Shown here piece after piece: positions 21,220 to 21,588 of a stretch of 21,588 nucleotides of DNA. The DNA is taken from NCBI GenBank assembly GCA_035515475.1, contig DATJBF010000039.1, forward strand, positions 1 through 21,588. The letters are read 5' to 3'. The stretch is from DATJBF01 sp035515475. Its GTDB lineage: Bacteria > Verrucomicrobiota > Verrucomicrobiia > Palsa-1439. Under the pieces are notes generated by a model. The model searched no databases and was not told the origin of the DNA. It saw only the letters and a list, made by a program, of their open reading frames with translations. The position numbers were made by a program, and so were the translations under genes. How positions within the stretch are numbered: position 1 is the first letter of the stretch; the number at the start of each line of letters is the position of its first letter.

Positions 21220-21588
21220 ATGAAAAAGTTTGCACTTATTGTTGTCACAGTGGTTGCGTCAGTCGCGATGAGGGCGGAGGCGCAGACGAATGCATTTCGG
21301 ATCACAATCAAAGGGACGATCACCACGGAGACCGGCGAAAGATTTAAGGTGCGCAACAGCGCCCTGATTGTCAACCCGGGCGACGTGCTGGTGGCGGTTG
21401 TGGATGAGACCCACCATTCCATCACTTTGTGTGAGGTTGAACCAATGAGTAACACCCTTACTCGTTTTATCGCCAACAGTAGAAGGTGGGCTTCGGCGGT
21501 GACGAAGTTTGAAACTACTTTGGGAACGATTAGCGAGGATCCGGAGTTCAATCCGCCGCTACCGCCGTTTCAGGGCAATCTTGAATTT
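21220..21588 (+). CDS. Small secreted protein, tandem paralogue 2 (partial, runs off window)
   Basis: Open from ATG 21220 to the window end (123 codons). The signal peptide is MKKFALIVVTVVASVAMRAE followed by AQTNAFRITIKGTITTETGE. Later, VNPGDVLVAVVDETHHSITL, EVEPMSNTLTRFIANSRRWA and PPFQGNLEF align with VLVAIVDQTHRGITVAEVNP, VRVIMTSVRWF and FQGDLSPMNGDLEF of the upstream paralogue. The ribosome-binding site AAAGGAAGG sits 7 nt before the ATG. The protein differs in having a Cys (SITLCEVE) and a His pair (THHS). It starts 31 nt after the first paralogue's stop, so both are likely co-transcribed. More copies may follow outside the window. Confidence 0.85.
   Translation, partial: MKKFALIVVTVVASVAMRAEAQTNAFRITIKGTITTETGERFKVRNSALIVNPGDVLVAVVDETHHSITLCEVEPMSNTLTRFIANSRRWASAVTKFETTLGTISEDPEFNPPLPPFQGNLEF

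Overview
The window looks like a chromosomal segment of a GC-rich, Gram-negative member of the Verrucomicrobiota (Pedosphaera/Limisphaerales-like). This is inferred from the combination of a PEP-CTERM exported protein, a T5SS/PEP-CTERM-repeat protein, a DUF5069 protein, a thrombospondin-type-3 plus 'FYRV' C-terminal module, and a dense load of short dispersed repeats. No rRNA, tRNA, CRISPR array or replication origin was seen.

Layout: (1) 1-220, repeat-rich leader. (2) 221-2801, arginine biosynthesis: argD, a small orphan ORF, argF. (3) 2835-5209, a probable metal-handling group: CDF cation efflux protein, a Cys-rich secreted protein, and an exported beta-barrel protein. (4) 5302-7827, a tightly overlapping operon: HpnD-like squalene/phytoene synthase, PhnD-like solute-binding protein, TPR-type lipoprotein. 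(5) 8013-9803, a large secreted beta-repeat protein. (6) 9911-10345 (minus), DUF5069 protein. (7) 10484-19521, the pyruvate dehydrogenase region: lipoate-protein ligase (minus), then aceE, aceF and lpdA (plus). This set is interrupted between aceE and aceF by an antisense PEP-CTERM gene and a LuxR-type regulator, and between aceF and lpdA by a four-helix-bundle (S23-like) gene flanked by inverted repeats. (8) 19522-20270, a scrap yard holding a REP-like inverted repeat, the N-terminal fragment of an IS4-type transposase and the tail of a GIY-YIG-like gene. (9) 20613-21588, two tandem paralogous small secreted proteins, the second running off the window.

Functionally, AceE (E1), AceF (E2) and LpdA (E3) form a complete proteobacterial-type pyruvate dehydrogenase complex. 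The divergent lipoate ligase would attach the lipoyl group to Lys41 of AceF. ArgD and ArgF carry out two steps of the ornithine/citrulline branch.

The most striking theme is repeats that have entered genes. A cloverleaf-like palindrome (arms TGTAGCNGC...GCNGCTACA) occurs about seven times. One copy supplies the last codons and stop of argF, a variant supplies the stop of the 596-aa repeat protein, and one sits in frame in the AceF linker. Other repeat families are translated as in-frame insertions in ArgD and in the lipoate ligase and as C-terminal tails of the LuxR-type and four-helix-bundle proteins. I see no complete defence system, prophage or biosynthetic cluster. The best candidates for something new are the repeat-peptide insertions, the inverted-repeat-flanked four-helix-bundle unit and the metal-handling trio.
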